43,018 nucleotides of DNA. Origin: an uncultured Eubacteriales bacterium (GTDB lineage Bacteria; Bacillota; Clostridia; Oscillospirales; Oscillospiraceae). Under the pieces are notes generated by a model. That model did not search any database, was not told where the DNA came from, and saw only the letters and a program-made list of their open reading frames with translations. This document shows positions 9,392 to 17,021 of the stretch, piece by piece. Each line of letters opens with the position of its first letter. Positions within the stretch are counted from its first letter, which is position 1. Made by a program: the position numbers and the translations under genes. The stretch is from the NCBI GenBank assembly GCA_949296115.1, contig CASFNR010000014.1, positions 1-43,018 on the forward strand, given 5' to 3'.

Positions 9392-9474
9392 TGCCGTTTT
9401 TCACGGAATCCCTGTCAGTTGCGCAGTCCATGTTACCACCCATCGTCCAAAATCAACCGACTAAGGAGAAGCCC

Positions 9475-9503
9475 TTGAACGCTTTCGCTTTCTTCACTAT
9501 ACT
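9475..9503 (+). promoter_or_regulatory. Sigma-A promoter of the LytTR-DUF3021 pair
   Basis: TTGAAC (9475-9480), a 17-base spacer and TATACT (9498-9503) lie just upstream of the LytTR gene. Regulators of this kind usually control their own promoter, but I could not recognise a convincing pair of LytTR sites upstream. Confidence 0.7.
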
Positions 9504-9532
9504 GATTGTGTCATGACAAGGAGGTGGAGACA

Positions 9533-9973
9533 ATGCAGATAGAAATCAAGCTGGACGAATCCTGCATCGAACCCAAAATTGTGATCTATACCGCTTCCAT
9601 GTCGGAAGATGTGCAAACCATCGTGCGCACCCTGACCGATTCCCCTCTGCAAATTCTCTTCGGAAAACAGGGTGAAAAAATCCAGCCGCTGATCCAGGAA
9701 GACCTCATTCGGGTGTATGCTACAGGCGGTAAGGTCTTTGGGGCTACCGACAGTGGGGAATATACCCTTCGTCAGCGGCTGTATGAATTGGAAAGCCGAT
9801 TGCCGCCCAGCCAGTTTGTCCGGATATCCAATTCCGAGATTATCAATTTAAGGAAGGTTGATCATTTCGATTTGAACTTTGCCGGAACGATTTGTGTGAA
9901 ATTGTCAGACGGCTCCTCGACTTATGTGTCCCGGCGATACGTTTCCAAACTCAAAGAGCGATTGGAACTATGA
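9533..9973 (+). CDS. LytTR-domain DNA-binding regulator
   Basis: This 146-residue protein is a stand-alone LytTR regulator without a receiver domain. The LytTR fold spans about residues 45-144: the IRVYATGGKVFGAT strands, LYELESRLPPSQFVRIS, then SEIINLRKVDHFD and the closing SRRYVSKLKERL. Such proteins bind paired sites next to promoters and often activate their own operon. The ATG at 9533 has AAGGAGG 8 bases upstream. The next gene, 9 bases on, encodes a DUF3021 membrane protein. In LytTR regulatory systems known from streptococci (HdrRM and BrsRM type) the membrane partner inhibits the regulator until a signal frees it. The target genes are unknown; the operon is short and ends at a terminator. 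Confidence 0.9.
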   Translation: MQIEIKLDESCIEPKIVIYTASMSEDVQTIVRTLTDSPLQILFGKQGEKIQPLIQEDLIRVYATGGKVFGATDSGEYTLRQRLYELESRLPPSQFVRISNSEIINLRKVDHFDLNFAGTICVKLSDGSSTYVSRRYVSKLKERLEL

Positions 9974-9982
9974 GGTGAAACC

Positions 9983-10456
9983 ATGAAAAAGAAATTGCTC
10001 TCTCGTTGCATTCGGGGATTTCCCATAGGAATTGCCATCGGATATGGCATCACAATTTTTCTGTCGTTTCAGATAGGGAATGGAACATACTATCCCTGTA
10101 CGCCGGAGTTCATTCAAGTTGTCGGCAGCGAAGTTGGCTCTGTACTTTTGCAGGCATTGGTTACCGGATTCATTGGAGCCGGCTGTGCCGGATGCTCCAT
10201 CATATGGGAAATAGAGCGCTGGGGCATTGCCGTACAAACTGGAGTATTTTTCCTGGCAATCTCCTTGATTACGCTTCCGGCAGCCTATTTTATGCTCTGG
10301 ATGGAGCATAGTGTGACAGGATTTTTGGCATATTATGGATTGTTCACCCTGATTTTTGTAATAATTTATGTTGTACAGTTAGCCATTGCCAAACACAACA
10401 TCAAGAAGCTGAACGCATCTTTACGCAAAGCTGACAACTCCAAAAATAAATCATAA
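9983..10456 (+). CDS. DUF3021 family membrane protein, likely partner of the LytTR regulator
   Basis: This 157-residue protein has about four predicted transmembrane helices (near residues 11-29, 47-70, 77-103 and 111-137) and a short basic C-terminus. The layout, the size and the place directly after a LytTR gene match the DUF3021 family. In the known LytTR regulatory systems such proteins restrain the regulator at the membrane. The ATG at 9983 is preceded by AGGTGA that begins within the stop of the upstream gene, so the two are coupled. Codon use and base composition here are more AT-rich than in neighbouring operons, which may hint at horizontal spread of the two-gene module. The signal sensed is unknown. 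Confidence 0.8.
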   Translation: MKKKLLSRCIRGFPIGIAIGYGITIFLSFQIGNGTYYPCTPEFIQVVGSEVGSVLLQALVTGFIGAGCAGCSIIWEIERWGIAVQTGVFFLAISLITLPAAYFMLWMEHSVTGFLAYYGLFTLIFVIIYVVQLAIAKHNIKKLNASLRKADNSKNKS

Positions 10457-10468
10457 TCCCACCCGCAA

Positions 10469-10507
10469 AACTCCCTCTGCCTGTTTGGTATCCAGACAGA
10501 GGGAGTT
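10469..10507. terminator. Bidirectional terminator between convergent operons
   Basis: A 15-bp stem with one mismatch (10469-10483 with 10493-10507) is followed by AATATTTT on the plus strand, while the minus-strand side runs into AAAA-rich sequence that reads as T-rich. It lies between the DUF3021 gene and the end of the aldehyde dehydrogenase gene. Confidence 0.8.
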
Positions 10508-10513
10508 AATATT

Positions 10514-11893
10514 TTACCGCAAAAACAGCCTTACCAACCGGTTGCAGATTTTCTGATAGGGCTGGTAGCGCATGGGCAGGTCCAGCCAGGTTTTCTTGTC
10601 CACGATGCTCTTGTAGTGGGTGAAGGTGTCGAAGCCGATTTTTCCATGGTAAGCGCCCATGCCGCTTTCCCCCATACCGCCGAAGCCCATGCGGCTGGTG
10701 GCCAGATGAATGATGCAGTCGTTGACGCAGCCGCCGCCAAAGGCACAGCGGTCGGTTACGGTGCGGATGAACGCTTTGTCCTCGGCGAAAACATAGAGGG
10801 CCAGAGGCGTATCATGGGCCTGGACGGTGTCAAGGACCTCCTGGGTCTGGCGAAAGGTGAGAATGGGCAGCACCGGGCCGAAAATTTCCTCGCCCATGAC
10901 GGCATCCTCCCAGGTGACGTCTGCCATCAGGGTGGGGGCGATTTTCAGGGCGGCGGGGTCGGTTTCTCCGCCCCAGACCACCTTCCTCTCGTCCATCAGG
11001 CCGGAAACCCGGCTGAAATGCTTCTGGGAGATGATCTTGCCGTATGCGGCATTTTTCAGTGGGTCGGCGCCGTACTGCTTCTGAATTTCGGCTTTCAGGC
11101 AGCCAATCAGCTCGTCCTTCACCGATTCATGGCAGAGAATGTAGTCCGGAGCCACGCAGGTCTGGCCGCAGTTGAGGAATTTCCCGAACACAATCCGCCG
11201 GGCGGCCAGGGAGATTTTGGCGCTGCGGTCCACAATGCAGGGACTTTTGCCCCCCAGTTCCAGGGTGACAGGGGTCAGGTGCGGGGCCGCTTTTTCCAGC
11301 ACCAGACGGCCCACGGATTTGCTGCCGGTGAAGAAGATATAGTCGGACTTCTGCTCCAGCAGGCAGGCGTTCTCTGCCCGGCCGCCGGTGACCACCGCCA
11401 CATATTCCTCCGGGAAAATCCGGCTCAGCAGATCCTGGAGCAGGGCGCTGGTGGCGGGAGAGTAGGCGCTGGGCTTGAGAATTACGGTGTTTCCCGCTGC
11501 CAGGGCGTCGGCCAGGGGGTCCAGGGTCAGAAGCAGCGGGTAGTTCCAGGGGCTCATAATCAGGCACACGCCGTAGGGAGTGGGCTTGCGGCAGCTCCGG
11601 GCGGCAAACTGGGCCAGAGGGGTGAGAACGGTCCGCTTCCGGGCATAGCGGCGGATGTGCTGGAGCAGATAACTGATTTCGCTGATGACCATACCGGTTT
11701 CACACATATAGCTTTCTTCAGCGGACTTGCCCAAATCTTCCCGCAGGGCCTGGGCAATGGCCGTCTCGTTCTCTACAATGGCCTGGCGGAGTTTTTTCAG
11801 GGCGGAGATTCGGTATGCCACATCCAGGGTTGCGCCGGAGGAGAAGAAGGTGCGCTGCTTTTGGTACAGGGCTTCAATTTCAGAAGGGGTCAT
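10514..11893 (-). CDS. Aldehyde dehydrogenase (ALDH3-like)
   Basis: This 459-residue NAD(P)-dependent aldehyde dehydrogenase oxidises aldehydes to carboxylic acids. Catalytic residues are visible: Glu212 in LELGGKSP and Cys246 in NCGQTC. The PWNYPLLL segment near residue 115 and GEEIFGPVLP near residue 334 are family landmarks. The length and the NYP-type N-terminal motif resemble the class-3/fatty-aldehyde branch (YwdH-like). Its ATG overlaps the stop of the upstream alcohol dehydrogenase gene in an ATGA, so the pair forms a two-step alcohol to aldehyde to acid route, or the reverse direction for disposal of reducing power. The actual substrate is not shown. The C-terminus RLVRLFLR is basic and hydrophobic and could touch the membrane, as in fatty aldehyde dehydrogenases. 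Confidence 0.92.
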   Translation of the reverse strand: MTPSEIEALYQKQRTFFSSGATLDVAYRISALKKLRQAIVENETAIAQALREDLGKSAEESYMCETGMVISEISYLLQHIRRYARKRTVLTPLAQFAARSCRKPTPYGVCLIMSPWNYPLLLTLDPLADALAAGNTVILKPSAYSPATSALLQDLLSRIFPEEYVAVVTGGRAENACLLEQKSDYIFFTGSKSVGRLVLEKAAPHLTPVTLELGGKSPCIVDRSAKISLAARRIVFGKFLNCGQTCVAPDYILCHESVKDELIGCLKAEIQKQYGADPLKNAAYGKIISQKHFSRVSGLMDERKVVWGGETDPAALKIAPTLMADVTWEDAVMGEEIFGPVLPILTFRQTQEVLDTVQAHDTPLALYVFAEDKAFIRTVTDRCAFGGGCVNDCIIHLATSRMGFGGMGESGMGAYHGKIGFDTFTHYKSIVDKKTWLDLPMRYQPYQKICNRLVRLFLR

Positions 11894-13098
11894 TGGGATT
11901 CCTCCATGACATCATAGTAGAATTGTTCCAGTTCTTTGGCGTCCATCAGCACCGGCACCGGATACAGGGGATTGGCCTCCCGATGGGCATAGCGGGCCAG
12001 GGTGGGAATGTCCTCCGTCCGCACACCGGGGAGTCTGTCCGGAATCCCCATGTTCCGGTTCATCAGCCGGATTTTGGAAATCAGAGCTTGGGTGGCCTGG
12101 CGGGGAGGGGTCTGGGAATCAGCCAGCCCCATGGCGATGGCAATGTCCTTGGCCTTCCGGTCGATGGCGGAGCCGTAGGCTTCCAGCACATAGGGCAGCA
12201 GCACGGCGTTGGCCAGACCGTGGGCAATGTGGTATCGGCCCCCCAGGGAGTGGGCCACTGCATGACAGTAGCCCACATAGGACTTGGAGAAGGCCCGGCC
12301 AGCCAGGAAGGCCGCCCGGAGCATCTTGTCCCGGGCGGTGATGTTGTTGCCGTCGGCGTATGCGTTCTCCAGATTTTCCGCCACCAGCCGGGCGGCCTCC
12401 AGGGCGTCAGCCCGGGTCTGGCGGGTGGTGGTTTGCCCGATGTAGGCCTCGATGGCGTGGGTCAGGGCGTCCATGCCGGTGGTGGAGGTCATGTTCTTCG
12501 GCAGGGAGCGGGTCATCTCCGGGTCCAGTACCGCAACCCGGGGAATCAGGGGGAAATCGTTGATGGGGAATTTGTGAGCGTTCTTATCGTCGGTGATTAC
12601 CGTGGCCAGGGTGGTTTCGCTGCCGGTGCCGGCGGTGGTGGGTACCGCAATCAGGTAGGGAATGGGCAGCAGCACCTGCAGAATGCCCCGCATTTTGGAA
12701 ATGGGCTTGTTGGGACGGGCAATCCGGGCGCCCACCGCCTTGGCGCAGTCGATGGAGGACCCGCCGCCGAAGCCGATGAGTCCCTGACATCCGTTTTGCA
12801 GGTACCGTTCCCGGGCCAGTTCCACGTTCAGGACGGTGGGGTTGGGAGTGACTTCGTCGTAGACGGTGAAGGCGATGCCCTGTTCTTTCAGGGCCTGCTT
12901 CATTGGCTCCAGCATGCCGCTGATGTGCAGGAAACCGTCGGTGACCACCAGCACATTGGTGATCTTCTTCTGAAGCAGACATTGGGGAATCTCCCGGACA
13001 CTATGAATAATCCGGGGGGAGCGATAGGGAAGGAATGGAAGGGCCAGCCGCAGGGCGCTCTGAAAACAGCGGCAGTACAGTTTTTGTGCCAGACGCAT
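11890..13098 (-). CDS. Iron-containing alcohol dehydrogenase
   Basis: This 402-residue enzyme belongs to the type III, Fe-dependent alcohol dehydrogenases, which interconvert alcohols and aldehydes with NAD(P). The nucleotide loop GGGSSIDCAKA is at about residues 111-121, and TAGTGSETT is near 155. The metal ligands by analogy with FucO are Asp210, His214, His279 and His293, with the characteristic HAVAHSLGG and HIAHGLANA segments. The N-terminus carries about 30 extra, basic and hydrophobic residues ahead of the usual domain, perhaps a membrane-touching helix. AGGAG lies 7 bases before the ATG at 13098. It is the first gene of a two-gene operon with the aldehyde dehydrogenase, driven by the promoter at 13202-13230. 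Confidence 0.93.
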   Translation of the reverse strand: MRLAQKLYCRCFQSALRLALPFLPYRSPRIIHSVREIPQCLLQKKITNVLVVTDGFLHISGMLEPMKQALKEQGIAFTVYDEVTPNPTVLNVELARERYLQNGCQGLIGFGGGSSIDCAKAVGARIARPNKPISKMRGILQVLLPIPYLIAVPTTAGTGSETTLATVITDDKNAHKFPINDFPLIPRVAVLDPEMTRSLPKNMTSTTGMDALTHAIEAYIGQTTTRQTRADALEAARLVAENLENAYADGNNITARDKMLRAAFLAGRAFSKSYVGYCHAVAHSLGGRYHIAHGLANAVLLPYVLEAYGSAIDRKAKDIAIAMGLADSQTPPRQATQALISKIRLMNRNMGIPDRLPGVRTEDIPTLARYAHREANPLYPVPVLMDAKELEQFYYDVMEESQ

Positions 13099-13123
13099 AA
13101 CAGACTCCTACTTCGATGAAAAT

Positions 13124-13139
13124 TGTTGAGGTGTCAACA
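13124..13139. promoter_or_regulatory. Operator-like palindrome in the alcohol dehydrogenase leader
   Basis: TGTTGA-GGTG-TCAACA is a perfect 6-bp inverted repeat with a 4-base centre, about 60 bases after the predicted transcript start and just ahead of the ribosome site. A further perfect hairpin, GCTTCC-CGAA-GGAAGC, lies at about 13156-13171 in the same leader. The binding protein, if any, is unknown. Confidence 0.4.
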
Positions 13140-13201
13140 TATTGGGAAAAGTTCTGCTTCCCGAAGGAAGCGTGGGAAAATCCTGGATAAAACTTCGCAC
13201 C

Positions 13202-13230
13202 AGTATAGCAGAAGGCGCCGGAAAAGTCAA
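13202..13230 (-). promoter_or_regulatory. Sigma-A promoter of the adh-aldh operon
   Basis: On the minus strand TTGACT (13230-13225), a 17-base spacer and TATACT (13207-13202) form a good promoter. The leader to the start at 13098 is about 95 bases. Confidence 0.8.
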
Positions 13231-13259
13231 TCCATATCTTGACCGCACGAGAAACCCAG

Positions 13260-13288
13260 TTGCATGTTTTCTGAAAATATGCTACCAT
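13260..13288 (+). promoter_or_regulatory. Likely promoter of plsC-degV
   Basis: TTGCAT (13260-13265), a 17-base spacer and TACCAT (13283-13288) fit a weaker sigma-A promoter. It is divergent from the adh-aldh promoter, with the two -35 elements about 30 bases apart. Confidence 0.5.
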
Positions 13289-13306
13289 AGAACAAATCCT
13301 GTTCTA
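13288..13306. promoter_or_regulatory. Operator-like palindrome at the plsC transcript start
   Basis: TAGAACA-AATCC-TGTTCTA is a perfect 7-bp inverted repeat that begins at the last base of the -10 element and covers the expected transcript start. That is a typical repressor position. A regulator of lipid synthesis is a reasonable guess from the genes downstream, but none is identified. Confidence 0.45.
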
Positions 13307-13320
13307 GCTAGGGAGGAAGT

Positions 13321-14049
13321 ATGAACCGAATTGTGACCATGGTTCTGAAGAACCTGTGGATTGTGCCGGGGGCGTGGTTCAAGCTGTGCCGGTACGCCAA
13401 GCATACAGAGGATTACCCGGAACTGGAAAAGTACCGGCATATCCAGTTCATTTTGGACCGGGCGGTGAAGGGCGGCAACATCCGCATGACGGTTTCCGGC
13501 ACGGAGAACATTCCCAAAGAGGGCGGCTTCATGCTCTATGCCAACCATCAGGGAATGTTTGACGTTCTGGCCATTGCGGTAACCTGCGACCGGCCCATTG
13601 GTGCAGTGCTGAAGAAGGAACTGTATAACATCCCCTTTCTGCACCAGATTGCCCTGTGCACCCAGTCATTCCCCATGGATCGGGAGGATGTCCGCCAGTC
13701 TCTGACGGTGATTCAGAAGGTTACAGAGGAAGTGAAAAAGGGCCGGGGCTACCTGATTTTCCCGGAGGGAACCCGGAGCAAGCTGGGTAACCAGCTGCTG
13801 GAGTTCCATGGGGGCAGTTTCCGGTGCGCCACCAAGAGCAAATGCCCCATTGTACCCATCGCCCTGATTGACTGTTTCCGGGTGCTGGATCAGAAGGGCA
13901 GCAAGCCCGTTTCGGTGGAGATTCATTATCTCAAACCCATTCCCTATGAGGAGTATGGCACCATGAAACCCACGGAGGTGGCGGCGCTGGTGAAGAGTCG
14001 GATTGAGGCGAAGATTGCCCAGCGTTTGGGCGGAGGGGTCAATGGTTAG
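13321..14049 (+). CDS. plsC: 1-acyl-sn-glycerol-3-phosphate acyltransferase
   Basis: PlsC acylates lysophosphatidate at position 2 to give phosphatidate, the branch point of phospholipid synthesis at the inner face of the membrane. The 242-residue length is usual. The HX4D catalytic motif is NHQGMFD (His76, Asp81), and the glycerophosphate-binding FPEGTR is at residues 147-152. A further VPIALIDC segment follows near residue 179. The ATG at 13321 is preceded by GGGAGGAAGT. The gene overlaps degV by 8 bases. DegV proteins bind fatty acids, as FakB does in fatty-acid kinase systems, so the pair makes sense as an acyl-supply and acyl-use unit. Acyl donor choice (acyl-ACP or CoA) cannot be told from the sequence. 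Confidence 0.93.
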   Translation: MNRIVTMVLKNLWIVPGAWFKLCRYAKHTEDYPELEKYRHIQFILDRAVKGGNIRMTVSGTENIPKEGGFMLYANHQGMFDVLAIAVTCDRPIGAVLKKELYNIPFLHQIALCTQSFPMDREDVRQSLTVIQKVTEEVKKGRGYLIFPEGTRSKLGNQLLEFHGGSFRCATKSKCPIVPIALIDCFRVLDQKGSKPVSVEIHYLKPIPYEEYGTMKPTEVAALVKSRIEAKIAQRLGGGVNG

Positions 14050-14887
14050 AATTATAACAGATTCTGCGGCGGATTTTGAGCCTTGGGAACTGGAAAAGCA
14101 GCAAATTTTCTGTATTCCGCTGACGGTGATTTTTGGGGATCAGGAATACCAGGAAAACGTGAATTTGTCCAAGGAGCAGTTTTACCGGCTCCTGGAAGAG
14201 AATGAGGGCGCACCGAAAACCGCTCAGGCTGCGCCGGGACTGGTGGCGGAGCAGTTTCATCAGGCCCGCAAGGCGGGAGAAGAAGCGGTATACATCACCC
14301 TGTCCTCCGCACTCAGCGGCACCTACCAGGGGGCCTGCATGGCCCGGGAGATGGCAGGCGATGAGGGCATTTATGTGGTAGACAGCAAGAACGCCACCGG
14401 CGGCCAGCGCATGCTGGTGGAGTACGCCGTCCGGCTCCGGGACGAGGGGAAGTCTGCCCCGGAAATTGCGGAAGGGGTGGAGCAGCTGCGGGAGCGGATT
14501 GAGCTCTACGCCTGCATCGATACCCTGGAGTACCTGTACCACGGTGGGAGAATCAGCCACACCGCTTATAAGATCGGCACACTGGCCCAGGTCAAGCCCA
14601 TTATCCGGGTCTCCCGGGAGGGCAAGGTGGAAGTTCCCTCCAAGGCCATGGGGCTGCGCAAGGGGATGGACTATCTGTGCAAGTGTCTGGAGCATCGCAA
14701 ACCCAGCGCTGATTTTCCCCTGTATGTGATGTACACCGCCAACCGGGACAACGCCCGGGTTCTGGCGGAGCATATCCGGCAGCTGGGATATGACGTCCCG
14801 GACAGCAGGCTCATCAATGTGGGCGCTGCCATCGGCAGCCACATCGGGCCAAACGGCTGCGGCATTGTGTATGTGGGAGAAAACTGA
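14042..14887 (+). CDS. DegV family fatty-acid-binding protein
   Basis: This 281-residue protein belongs to the DegV family (FakB-like), cytoplasmic proteins that hold one fatty acid and, in Firmicutes with FakA, present it for phosphorylation to acyl phosphate. The N-terminal IITDSAADF, the SSALSGTYQ ligand loop, the VVDSKNATGGQ segment, the GGRIS motif near residue 175 and the C-terminal GAAIGSHIGPNGCGIVY are all standard. The ATG at 14042 has GGAGGGG upstream, inside plsC. An in-frame start at 14003 lies deeper in plsC and lacks a ribosome site. Coupling with plsC supports a role in feeding exogenous or recycled acyl groups into phospholipid. No fakA is seen in the window. Confidence 0.92.
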   Translation: MVRIITDSAADFEPWELEKQQIFCIPLTVIFGDQEYQENVNLSKEQFYRLLEENEGAPKTAQAAPGLVAEQFHQARKAGEEAVYITLSSALSGTYQGACMAREMAGDEGIYVVDSKNATGGQRMLVEYAVRLRDEGKSAPEIAEGVEQLRERIELYACIDTLEYLYHGGRISHTAYKIGTLAQVKPIIRVSREGKVEVPSKAMGLRKGMDYLCKCLEHRKPSADFPLYVMYTANRDNARVLAEHIRQLGYDVPDSRLINVGAAIGSHIGPNGCGIVYVGEN

Positions 14888-14942
14888 ATCCCGTTTGGAA
14901 ACAGGGGGGCAGCACGTTTCTCGCTGCCTGCGGAATTCAATC

Positions 14943-14975
14943 AAAATCCGTCCCGAACCGGGGCGGATTTTGCTG
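14943..14975 (+). terminator. Hairpin terminator after degV
   Basis: A 12-bp stem with one G-T wobble (14943-14954 with 14960-14971) ends in TTTT. The remaining sequence to 15044 is AT-rich and holds no gene. Confidence 0.7.
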
Positions 14976-15044
14976 ATATATGGAGAATTTTTCCAGGAAA
15001 AAAACAACCAAAAATAACTTAATAAATCCTTAAACGGGGAAAGG

Positions 15045-15073
15045 TTGATTCCTGGATAAAAAAACCGTATAAT
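15045..15073 (+). promoter_or_regulatory. Sigma-A promoter of the MacAB-type exporter operon
   Basis: TTGATT (15045-15050), a 17-base spacer and a perfect TATAAT (15068-15073) precede the first adaptor gene, whose AGGAGG lies 8 bases before its ATG. Confidence 0.85.
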
Positions 15074-15120
15074 GGAGTCCAATGTGAAAGACAACACTAC
15101 CATAGCAGGAGGTTACCCGT

Positions 15121-16305
15121 ATGAAAATGAAGCGATGGCTGGCACTGGCGCTGCTGCTGTGCCTGGGCGTATCCGCAGCGGGCTGCTCGTCAAAGACGGC
15201 GGTGTATGTGCAGTCCGTGGAAGTGCTGGCAGGCATGGGCGGAATTGCCCCCGGAGACCGATTTGCCGGACTGGTGGTTTCCGAAAACGTGACGGAAATC
15301 GAAAAGGATGGGGAAAAGACCATCGAGGAAGTATATGTGAAAGCCGGAGACGATGTAAAAAAAGGGCAGAAGCTCTTTGCTTACGATACCGAGCAGCTTC
15401 AGCTGACGCTGGACAAGCAGCGTCTGGAACTGGAACAGCTGGATGCGTCCATTGAGAATTTCAAGAGCCAGATTGCCACCCTGGAGCGGGAACGGGAAAC
15501 CGTAGGCGGAACGGACAAACTCCAGTACACCGTCCAGATTCAGACCACCCAGGTGGATCTGAAAGAGGCGGAGCTGAACCGCAAGACCAAGGAAAACGAG
15601 GTGGCCAAGTCGGAGGACCTGCTGGCCAATGCGGTGGTTACCTCTCCCATCGATGGACGGGTGCAGTCCATCAGCGAGGACGGAACCGACAACTATGGCA
15701 ATCCCCTCCCGTACATTACCATTCAGCAGGTGGGCTCCTACCGGATCAAGGGGACCATCGGAGAGCTTCAGCGGGGCAGCATTACCCAGGGCAGCCGGAT
15801 CAAGGCAGTTTCCCGGACGGACAGCACCCAGGCGTGGACGGGTACGGTCACCCTGGTGGACTATGAGAATCCCTCCCAGGGCAGCGGAAACAATTACTAT
15901 GGCGGCAGTGTGGATGAAATGAGCAATTCCAGCAAATACCCCTTCTATGTGGCGCTGGACAGCACGGACGGACTGATTCTGGGCCAGCACCTGTATCTGG
16001 AACTTCTGACGGAGGAGGGGGAGGTCGCCGGCCTGAGCATCAGCAACAGCTTTGTGTGCTTTGACGAGGATGGCTCCGCCTATGTCTGGGCGGAGAAGGG
16101 CGGCAAGCTGGAGAAGCGGGCGGTAACCCTGGGAGAGTACAATCCCATGAACGATACCCAGGAAATCCTGGAGGGTCTGACGGTGTCGGATTACATTGCT
16201 TTCCCCGATGAGCAGCTGTGCCGGGAGGGGGCGCCTACCACCCGGGAGGAGCCTGCTGCGGAGGAGCCGGTGGAAGAACCCCTGGCGGAAGGCGAGGTGG
16301 CGTAA
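15121..16305 (+). CDS. Lipoprotein adaptor of an ABC exporter (HlyD/MacA-like), first copy
   Basis: This 394-residue protein is a membrane fusion/adaptor subunit that would sit outside the membrane and work with the ABC exporter encoded next. The signal peptide ends in the lipobox SAAGC, with Cys22 as the lipidation site. The half-motif of the lipoyl-like domain (VYVKAGDDVKKGQKLFAYD) is near residues 69-87. A coiled-coil hairpin rich in Glu, Leu and Gln covers about 92-160, and the second lipoyl half (VTSPIDGRVQSIS) follows near 177. Beta-barrel domains make up the rest. The C-terminus is a Glu/Pro-rich tail. The stop shares a base with the next start (TAATG). In Gram-positives such adaptors pair with MacB-like permeases to export peptides or antibiotics. 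Confidence 0.9.
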   Translation: MKMKRWLALALLLCLGVSAAGCSSKTAVYVQSVEVLAGMGGIAPGDRFAGLVVSENVTEIEKDGEKTIEEVYVKAGDDVKKGQKLFAYDTEQLQLTLDKQRLELEQLDASIENFKSQIATLERERETVGGTDKLQYTVQIQTTQVDLKEAELNRKTKENEVAKSEDLLANAVVTSPIDGRVQSISEDGTDNYGNPLPYITIQQVGSYRIKGTIGELQRGSITQGSRIKAVSRTDSTQAWTGTVTLVDYENPSQGSGNNYYGGSVDEMSNSSKYPFYVALDSTDGLILGQHLYLELLTEEGEVAGLSISNSFVCFDEDGSAYVWAEKGGKLEKRAVTLGEYNPMNDTQEILEGLTVSDYIAFPDEQLCREGAPTTREEPAAEEPVEEPLAEGEVA

Positions 16306-17021
16306 TGGCCATTCTGAAGCTGACCGATATTTGCAAGGACTATATTCAGGGCAAGGAGCCGGTTCGGGTGCTGAAAAATATCAACCTGACCGTGGAGCGG
16401 GGGGATTATCTGGCGATTATGGGCCCCTCCGGTTCGGGAAAGACCACCCTGATGAACATCATCGGCTGCCTGGACGTGCCCACCTCCGGCAGCTATGAGC
16501 TGGACGGACGGAACCTGAAGGATCTGACGGATGACGATCTGGCGGAAATCCGGAACAAGCATCTGGGCTTTGTGTTCCAGAGCTTCCACCTGCTGCCCAA
16601 AATGGATGCCTTGGACAATGTGGCGCTGCCGCTGCTCTATGCCGGGGTGTCGGTGAAGGAACGGCGGGAGCGGGCGGCGGAAGCGCTGAAGGCAGTAGGC
16701 CTGGAGGAGCGGATGCACTTCCTGCCCAACCAGCTTTCCGGCGGTCAGTGCCAGCGGGTGGCCATCGCCCGGGCCATGGTGGGAAAGCCCGACCTGCTTC
16801 TGGCGGATGAACCCACCGGCGCACTGGATACCAAGGCGGGCAACCAGATTATGGACATTTTCCGCCAGCTAAGCGAAGAAGGAATGACCATCATCATGAT
16901 TACCCATGAGCCGGGAATCGCAGCCTGTGCGGATAAGACCTACCGGATTCTGGATGGAGAACTGCACACAGGCGAAACTGCCCCGGGAGGTGACACGAAT
17001 GAAGTGGAACATCAGGAATAA
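16305..17021 (+). CDS. ABC exporter ATP-binding protein (MacB/LolD type)
   Basis: This 238-residue ATPase powers the exporter. Walker A is GPSGSGKTT at residues 40-48. The Q-loop segment FVFQSFHLLPKM, the signature LSGGQCQRVAIARAM and Walker B LLADEPTGALD follow in order, and the H-loop is MITHEPGIA. The extended FQSFHLLP and DEPTGALD forms are typical of the MacB/LolD/FtsE group, which pair with FtsX-fold permeases such as the one at 18979. The ATG at 16305 overlaps the stop of the first adaptor gene by one base. The 3' end overlaps the second adaptor gene by 23 bases. The four genes are clearly one transcription unit. Confidence 0.95.
   Translation: MAILKLTDICKDYIQGKEPVRVLKNINLTVERGDYLAIMGPSGSGKTTLMNIIGCLDVPTSGSYELDGRNLKDLTDDDLAEIRNKHLGFVFQSFHLLPKMDALDNVALPLLYAGVSVKERRERAAEALKAVGLEERMHFLPNQLSGGQCQRVAIARAMVGKPDLLLADEPTGALDTKAGNQIMDIFRQLSEEGMTIIMITHEPGIAACADKTYRILDGELHTGETAPGGDTNEVEHQE

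Noticed and set aside
9400-9474. Paired LytTR binding sites upstream of the LytTR gene
   Set aside because: AGTT and TGTT stretches at 9417 and 9431 have the wrong spacing for known LytTR repeats, so I do not claim them.
14790-15017. A 75-codon frame overlapping the end of degV
   Set aside because: Most of it lies inside degV in another frame, and the remainder covers the degV terminator.
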